In this document: one piece after another, positions 24,068-28,870 of the stretch
How positions within the stretch are numbered: the stretch's first letter is position 1
Layout: the number at the start of each line of letters is the position of its first letter
NCBI GenBank assembly: GCA_938012815.1
Contig: CALLVV010000082.1
Span: forward strand, 1 to 28,870
Source of the DNA: an uncultured Propionibacteriaceae bacterium
GTDB taxonomy: Bacteria > Actinomycetota > Actinomycetes > Propionibacteriales > Propionibacteriaceae
Direction: 5' to 3'
DNA length: 28,870 nt
Translations under genes and position numbers: made by a program
Notes under the pieces: generated by a model
What the model saw: the letters and a program-made list of their open reading frames with translations, nothing else
The model's database searches: none
What the model was told of the DNA's origin: nothing

Positions 24068-25260
24068 AGGACCAGGCCCGCGACCTTCACGCCGGTTGCC
24101 TCGACCAGGTTGAGGGCCTGGGCGATGTCCCTGCGGGAACTGGTGTCCTGCCGCACCACCAGCAGGGTGGTGTCGGCCAGTTTCGCTCCCAGGACGCCGG
24201 CGCTCGACGCGGTCAGGGGGCCGGTGTTCACGAGTACCCAGTCGTGGGTGGTGCCGAGTTCCTCCAGGGCCTGTTCGTATCCGGTGCGGGTGAGGAACTC
24301 ACCGGGGTTCGGGACCGGGCCGCCGGCCACGACCACGTCGACACCGTCGGTTGCGGAGACGACATCGGGCAGGGCGGCGCGCTGGCCGACCACGTCGGCC
24401 AACCCCGGGGCATCCCCGAGGGGACGGGAGGTCAGGTCCAGGTCGACCAGGGCCACGCTGGCTCCACTCCTCGCGGTGGCGGAGGCCAGTGCCCGGGCCA
24501 GGTCGGTGGCCTCGGCGTCGATCCCGCTGACGGCGATGACGTTCTCGCCCGGACCCGCGGACAGGTAGGGCAGGCCCTGGCTGAGCACGTGAACCAGCTC
24601 GTTCGGGTCGGGTGCGGTGAGTATCGCGTCGTCGGTGATTTCTCGCAGGTCCTCGGGGCCACGAACCTTGTCATCGAGGAAGACCCTCAGGAACAGGTAG
24701 AGGAAGGCGACCAACAGGCCGACGGCGACGCCGACCATGATCTTGCTGAGCGTTCCCATGGTGGAGGCGGCACTCGCCTCGGTGCTCACCTCGATGGAGC
24801 CGACCGTCAGTCGCACGCCCGCGTATGAGGGCAGGGCGTTGTCGTCGACGGCCGCCTGGAACTCGTTGCCGATGGCGTTCATGACGGTGGTGACGCGCTC
24901 CTCCTGGCCGCTCAGCGACGCGATGAACACCAGCGACTGGTTGGGGGTGCGGACGTTGAGGGCCTTCTGCAGCTGCTCGGCGGTCATGGCCGGGTTCACG
25001 GTCTTGCCCGCGGGGGTCAGCACCCGCGGTGAGGTCAGCAGTGCGGGTGCTGACGCGGCGAGCTGGTCGATGGCGGGTTTCTCGCCCGTCGGGGAGGCGC
25101 CCTGCTCCGTGACGTGCATCGTGATGGTGAGCGATGTGGTGTGCTCGGGTTTGTTGGTGAACTGGACCACCATGGCGCCCAGGACTCCTGCCAGGATTCC
25201 CAGCAGCAGTGCACCCAACCAGTAACGGGACACTAGCCTGAGATACGATCGCACTGACAT
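24061..25260 (-). CDS. Wzz-like chain-length protein fused to a degenerate BY-kinase domain
   Basis: A 399-aa protein from ATG 25260, which has GGAAGGG 9 nt upstream; TTG 25293 or GTG 25278 would lengthen it. Two transmembrane helices (about 14-34 and 172-193) flank an extracellular Wzz-type region. The cytoplasmic part (about 198-399) has the outline of a bacterial tyrosine kinase P-loop fold (VIAVSG..., SVALVDLDL..., WVLVNTGP...LADTTLLVVR). The Walker A motif is lost: GIDAEATD (246-253) stands where GxGKST belongs. The A' motif keeps Asp273 and Asp275, the Walker B Asp appears replaced in WVLVNTGP, and there is no C-terminal Tyr cluster. It is probably a non-catalytic regulator of chain length or of the synthesis complex. 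TAAGCT (25300-25295) is a likely -10. Confidence 0.85.
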   Translation of the reverse strand: MSVRSYLRLVSRYWLGALLLGILAGVLGAMVVQFTNKPEHTTSLTITMHVTEQGASPTGEKPAIDQLAASAPALLTSPRVLTPAGKTVNPAMTAEQLQKALNVRTPNQSLVFIASLSGQEERVTTVMNAIGNEFQAAVDDNALPSYAGVRLTVGSIEVSTEASAASTMGTLSKIMVGVAVGLLVAFLYLFLRVFLDDKVRGPEDLREITDDAILTAPDPNELVHVLSQGLPYLSAGPGENVIAVSGIDAEATDLARALASATARSGASVALVDLDLTSRPLGDAPGLADVVGQRAALPDVVSATDGVDVVVAGGPVPNPGEFLTRTGYEQALEELGTTHDWVLVNTGPLTASSAGVLGAKLADTTLLVVRQDTSSRRDIAQALNLVEATGVKVAGLVLS

Positions 25261-25348
25261 CAAGAAGGGCCCTTCCACGTGTGACGATTCCAACAGCTTA
25301 GCGGCAACTCTGCGTAGACTGAGCCTGCCCAGATACTAGGAGGAGAGT
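25261..25348. promoter_or_regulatory. Divergent promoter region (Wzz-like / third glycosyltransferase)
   Basis: Minus-strand TAAGCT (25300-25295) and plus-strand TAGACT (25315-25320) are the -10 candidates, 14 bp apart. AGGAGGAG (about 25339-25346) is the ribosome binding site for ATG 25349. A 12-bp perfect palindrome GAAGGGCCCTTC (25264-25275) covers the ribosome binding site of the Wzz-like gene. Confidence 0.45.
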
Positions 25349-26602
25349 ATGCCGGCGCAGCCCAGCGTAGTGTGGATCACGTCCGGGTTCCCGTATGGTG
25401 GTGGGGAACAGTTCATTGAGACGGAGGTGCCCCACTGGGCGGAGTTCAAGGGCAGGGTCATCCTCCTGCCCGAGAATCACATGGGTCGTGGTAAACGTCC
25501 CCTCCCCCCGGAGGTCGAGGTCGACACCGGTTTGATGTCGGACTGGCATCGTCGTTCCGCCCAGCTGAAGAACTCTGTGCGGGCGTTGTTCTCTCCGGTT
25601 TTCTGGCGTGAGCTGAAGTACGTGCTCGGCACGAAACGGGTCAGCCCCTACAAGCTCAAGCACGCCTTCCTGTCGGTGGTGCGGGTTCAGATGGAGCTTC
25701 AGCATCTTCGGCGGATCGCGGCCGGGCTTCGTCGCCCGATCGACGTGGTCTACACCTACTGGTTTTCAGTCGGCACCTGCGCAGCGGTTCTCGCGCAGCG
25801 GGAGGGGATCGTCAGGAAGGTGCTGTCGCGGGCGCACAACAGCGAGTACTACGAGGACGCCAGGCCGGAGGAGTACACGGCCCTGATGCGCCAGTTCGCC
25901 CCCGAGATCCACACCCTGGCGGTCATCTCACAGGACGCCGCCGACTATGCGACGCGCTACGGACTCGGGCCCGACCAGGTGAAGGTGTGCCGGCTCGGGG
26001 TCCTGGACGGCCCGATGTGCGCCCCCGCGGGTCCCGGTACCCTGGAGTTGATGTCGGTCAGCACCCTGAGCAGGTTCAAACAGCTCCACATCATGATCGA
26101 CGCCGTCCGTCTCATCGCCGAGGCGCTGCCGGAGGTGGAGGTCGTCTGGCGGCACGCGGGCGACGGGCCGCTGCACGACGAGCTCCACGCCCTGGCCGAC
26201 ACGAAACTGAAGGGCGTTCCCAACCTGACCCACGAGATGCTGGGACACATCAACAACCCCGACCTGCTGAAGCTGTACGCGGACAGCTCCGTCGACCTGT
26301 TCCTGAACACGAGCTCCAAGGAGGGGGTGCCGGTCTCGATCATGGAGGCGATGGTGCGCGGGGTGCCTGCGATCGCCCCCGATGTCGGTGCGATCCGTGA
26401 GGTCGTGCTCCCGGAGCTGTTGCTTCCCGCCGACCTCAGCCCGAAGGACCTGGCCGAGCGCGTGGTGGCCTATCACGAGCGCGCCAAGGATCCCGCGTTC
26501 CGCCAACGGGTGCGGGAACACGCGCTGAGTTCCTACCACGCGGACACGAACTATCCGGCTTTCGTCCGCTACATCGGCGAGATGGCGGGGCAGGACGGGT
26601 GA
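25349..26602 (+). CDS. GT4-family glycosyltransferase
   Basis: A 417-aa GT-B glycosyltransferase. The N-terminal domain starts VVWITSGFPYGGGEQFIETEV, the usual glycine-rich acceptor-side motif, and carries VLSRAHNSEYYED. The C-terminal domain contains LMSVSTLSRFKQLHIMIDAV, VVWRHAGDGPL, GHINNPDLLKLY and the donor-binding motif KEGVPVSIMEAMVRGVPAIAPDVG, where E-x7-E is typical of GT4. It has no membrane segment. A strong AGGAGGAG precedes the ATG. Its stop overlaps the start of the Wzy-like gene (GTGA), and it heads the operon that runs off the window. Confidence 0.9.
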   Translation: MPAQPSVVWITSGFPYGGGEQFIETEVPHWAEFKGRVILLPENHMGRGKRPLPPEVEVDTGLMSDWHRRSAQLKNSVRALFSPVFWRELKYVLGTKRVSPYKLKHAFLSVVRVQMELQHLRRIAAGLRRPIDVVYTYWFSVGTCAAVLAQREGIVRKVLSRAHNSEYYEDARPEEYTALMRQFAPEIHTLAVISQDAADYATRYGLGPDQVKVCRLGVLDGPMCAPAGPGTLELMSVSTLSRFKQLHIMIDAVRLIAEALPEVEVVWRHAGDGPLHDELHALADTKLKGVPNLTHEMLGHINNPDLLKLYADSSVDLFLNTSSKEGVPVSIMEAMVRGVPAIAPDVGAIREVVLPELLLPADLSPKDLAERVVAYHERAKDPAFRQRVREHALSSYHADTNYPAFVRYIGEMAGQDG

Positions 26603-27957
26603 GAACGACGATCGCAACGGTCACCACACCACGCAGGAACCTCCAGGGATTCACCTCGGTCCTGCTGTTCCTGATGCCAGTGGTCGCATCCCTGGGGTCG
26701 GTGATCTCGATAGGTGGGTTCGCCGCGGCACGACCATTGGCCTTGGTGCTGGTGGTGGCGACCTTCATGGTCACCCCGCGCTGGAACCGCGTGTCGATCT
26801 GGATCGTGATCCTGATCGTCTGCTGGTTGACCTGGGGACTGGTGATGCTCCACGGCACGGACGCCCTCAAGCGTCTGTTCTCGATAGCGTTGAGCCTGGC
26901 GAGCGTCCTGGCCTTCGTCCTGTACCCGTGGACCCGGGAGAGGCTGCGGCTACTGGGACGGGCCTGGTTGTTCGCGTGGTTCGTCGCGGTGATACCGGCG
27001 ATCTACGAGATCATCACGCGCAAACACCTGCCCAACTATCTGTCGAGTTCTCCCGGCTGGGTGCGGGAGTCCTCCGACGACATCGCCTCCTATTTCGTCA
27101 ACCCCAATCCCTTCGCATACTTCCTGTGTGCCGCCATGGCCGTGTTCGTCATGACCTCGCAGCTGGAGAAACGCTGGGTGCGCAACGTGATGCTCATCTG
27201 TTGCGTCGTCAGCCCGGTCATCATCTACCCGACCAACAGCCGGCTGGTGCTGGCGGTCTCGCTGGTGATGCTGGTGTGGATGGTGGCCACCCGCGAAGCC
27301 GTGCGCCCTTGGCTCAGAAAGCTGACGGCCGTGTCGGTGATGCTGGCCGTGGTGGCCGTCGTGGTGCTCATTAGTTCCCCGGCGATCATGAGCCGCATCC
27401 TCGATTCGTTCGAGGGGTCGGGATCCGACCGGTTGAAGCTCTACCTGAACGCCATCTGGATGTTCCTGTCGACCTTCGGGCTCGGCATCGGGCCGGGCAT
27501 GTTCGAGGAGACGATACGGCGCAACCGGGTGCCCTACATCACGCACGAGGCCGTCAACCCGCACAGTGGCGTCTTCGAGATCCTCAGCCAGTACGGTTTC
27601 CTCATCGCCGCCCTGGTCGGGGCGGCACTCATAGCCCTGACCTGGCGCAGTATGCGTGGCATCGGCAGGACCGGCGAGGCTCCCGAGTACCGGATGATCC
27701 GGCAGGGGATCGCGATCACCGCCATCACCGTCCCGGTTCTCTCCTTCGGCGACAGCACCTTCCTGGACTCCCCCATCGCCTGGATCCAGGTGGCCACGTT
27801 GCTCGGTTTCTACTGCGCCTACCAGCAGATCGCCCGTCCCGTTCCGAAGTGGGCGAGGGACAGCGACCCGGAGGTTCCAGAAAGGTTCCGGGTGGCCCGG
27901 CGGACCCTGGCTGCGGACCGTCGTGACGACGAGCCGGTAGCGGTGCCGTCCAGATGA
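26599..27957 (+). CDS. Wzy-like polysaccharide polymerase / O-antigen ligase family protein
   Basis: A 452-aa protein with about 10-12 hydrophobic helices and a charged cytoplasmic C-terminal tail (about 410-452). The segment GLGIGPGMFEETIRR followed by EAVNPHSGVFEILSQYGF (about 294-334) is the large extracytoplasmic loop and Wzy_C-type signature (GxGxGxF ... PHS/N xxxExLxxxG) of O-antigen polymerases and ligases. It would join flipped repeat units at the outer face of the membrane. The GTG at 26599 overlaps the glycosyltransferase stop, and its own stop overlaps the next gene (ATGA). Confidence 0.88.
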   Translation: MRTTIATVTTPRRNLQGFTSVLLFLMPVVASLGSVISIGGFAAARPLALVLVVATFMVTPRWNRVSIWIVILIVCWLTWGLVMLHGTDALKRLFSIALSLASVLAFVLYPWTRERLRLLGRAWLFAWFVAVIPAIYEIITRKHLPNYLSSSPGWVRESSDDIASYFVNPNPFAYFLCAAMAVFVMTSQLEKRWVRNVMLICCVVSPVIIYPTNSRLVLAVSLVMLVWMVATREAVRPWLRKLTAVSVMLAVVAVVVLISSPAIMSRILDSFEGSGSDRLKLYLNAIWMFLSTFGLGIGPGMFEETIRRNRVPYITHEAVNPHSGVFEILSQYGFLIAALVGAALIALTWRSMRGIGRTGEAPEYRMIRQGIAITAITVPVLSFGDSTFLDSPIAWIQVATLLGFYCAYQQIARPVPKWARDSDPEVPERFRVARRTLAADRRDDEPVAVPSR

Positions 27958-28870
27958 CGGCCGGATCCGCCCGGTTCACACAGTGGGGAAACCGGGTCTC
28001 GTGGTTGCTCGTGCCCTTGGCCGTTGGGATGCAGTTCGTCTGGCTGAGGCGACCCGTGAACATCGCGGGTGTGACGATGACGCTGGAGTTGCCGCTGTTC
28101 GGATTTCTGGCGTTGATCGCCGCTCCTTGGGCGGTGGTGCGGATCCGGGTGATGAATCGGTGGGTTCAGGTGCTGGCGGGAGCATTCACCATCCTGATCG
28201 TTTATGCCATGGTGGGTATCGCGTGGCATGCCAGTCCCGTGGTTGAGACTTCCCACCTGACTGTGGTTCCCGGCTCCTATCTGCTGGTACCGCTGCTGAC
28301 CGCGTTGCTGGCGATGGCCGCCGGCCTCGGACTCGCGATGGCCGCGGACCGGCGACACCTTCCCGCTGTCTTGACGTGTGCGATGGGGGCTTTGACCCTC
28401 GCGGGTTTCGTGGCGTGGCCACGTCAGGTACCGATGCATCGTTCCTTGCGTCTCGCAACGGCGCTGGGCGGGTCGGCGACGATCCACCTGGTGTTTCTGG
28501 TGGCGGCGGCTGCCGGACTGGGCTGGTATCTTCACACCCGCGACGTCGCGGCGGCGTCCCGTGGGTCCGGTTCCGCGTGGCCGGGGCTGGTGCTGGCGGC
28601 CCTGGGGGCCGCGGGTGTCCTGGCGACGGGGTCGCGTGGCGGAATGCTGGCCCTGGGCGCCTGGGCGGCGCTGCTCGTCGTGGTGTTGCTGCTTGGGCGG
28701 AAGGGACGCCCGCGCCGGTTGTGGCCGTGGCTGGTGGCTGCGGGGATCGGCGTCGTGGCGGTGGTCGTCGTTTTGTTTCCTCCCTTCAACCGGTTCCTTT
28801 CCCTTGATGATCCGCTACGGGAGCAGAACCTGTTCTCCGCGCTGACCTGGTGGACGCGGGACTGGCAGAC
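27954..28870 (+). CDS. Second Wzy/WaaL-like polytopic membrane protein, 3' end beyond window
   Basis: From ATG 27954, which overlaps the preceding stop as ATGA, the frame is open to the window edge for 305 codons. It encodes MTAGSARFTQWGNRVSW, then about seven to eight hydrophobic helices, and the motif TGSRGGMLALGAWAALL (about 223-239), which is typical of the O-antigen ligase/polymerase family. The end, ALTWWTRDWQ, would be at the start of the large extracytoplasmic loop. Codon use includes more T- and A-ending codons (GTT, TTT, CTT, GAT, CTA) than its neighbours. Overlap with the Wzy-like gene indicates co-translation. It could be a second polymerase, or a ligase that attaches the finished polymer; the part seen does not decide. 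Confidence 0.8.
   Translation, partial: MTAGSARFTQWGNRVSWLLVPLAVGMQFVWLRRPVNIAGVTMTLELPLFGFLALIAAPWAVVRIRVMNRWVQVLAGAFTILIVYAMVGIAWHASPVVETSHLTVVPGSYLLVPLLTALLAMAAGLGLAMAADRRHLPAVLTCAMGALTLAGFVAWPRQVPMHRSLRLATALGGSATIHLVFLVAAAAGLGWYLHTRDVAAASRGSGSAWPGLVLAALGAAGVLATGSRGGMLALGAWAALLVVVLLLGRKGRPRRLWPWLVAAGIGVVAVVVVLFPPFNRFLSLDDPLREQNLFSALTWWTRDWQ

Noticed and set aside
25264..25275. 12-bp palindrome GAAGGGCCCTTC as a dedicated operator
   Set aside because: It coincides with the purine-rich ribosome binding site of the Wzz-like gene, and a single short palindrome is weak evidence; noted only within the promoter entry.

Overview
The window is high-GC DNA with actinobacterial traits: MurT/GatD, a PASTA-tailed PonA2-type PBP next to a metallophosphoesterase, a MetP/MetS transporter pair, and many TANNNT boxes 6-7 nt before a start codon, as for leaderless mRNAs. 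Propionibacteriaceae (Arachnia/Tessaracoccus-like) is my guess from overall flavour; no rRNA or other taxonomic marker is present. I see no tRNA, rRNA, CRISPR array or insertion sequence.

Left part (1-13.7 kb), envelope and housekeeping genes. A small acidic protein of unknown function is followed by murT-gatD (lipid II amidation) and a 1097-aa HEAT-like repeat protein. On the minus strand come a YchJ-like SEC-C protein and, overlapping its stop, the N-terminal half of an MFS transporter whose C-terminal half is gone. A divergent pair follows: a LURP-one-related protein (minus) and a 150-aa unknown (plus). The minus strand then carries metP-metS, a class A PBP and a metallophosphoesterase, the last two coupled by a 4-nt overlap.

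Right part (13.9 kb to the end), a surface-polysaccharide locus of the Wzx/Wzy type. In order: a membrane-bound UDP-HexNAc 4,6-dehydratase, a GT4 glycosyltransferase, a HisH/HisF-like ammonia-channelling pair with a WbpG-type N-acetyl-sugar amidotransferase, and a second GT4. On the minus strand follow a PglC-type initiating phosphosugar transferase and a DegT-family sugar aminotransferase. Then come a Wzx-like flippase, a Wzz-like protein fused to a degenerate tyrosine-kinase domain (minus), a third GT4, a Wzy-like polymerase, and a second Wzy/WaaL-like membrane protein that runs off the end.

Putting the genes together, the locus should make an undecaprenyl-linked repeat unit containing a 6-deoxy amino sugar made by the dehydratase and aminotransferase, and a sugar whose acetamido group is converted to an acetamidino group by WbpG with ammonia from HisHF. 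The unit would be flipped by Wzx and polymerised by Wzy under Wzz control. The most notable points are the sugar-amidination module with a HisF lacking a catalytic Asp, the Wzz pseudokinase, the tandem Wzy-like genes, and a 32-bp dyad between the divergent aminotransferase and flippase promoters.
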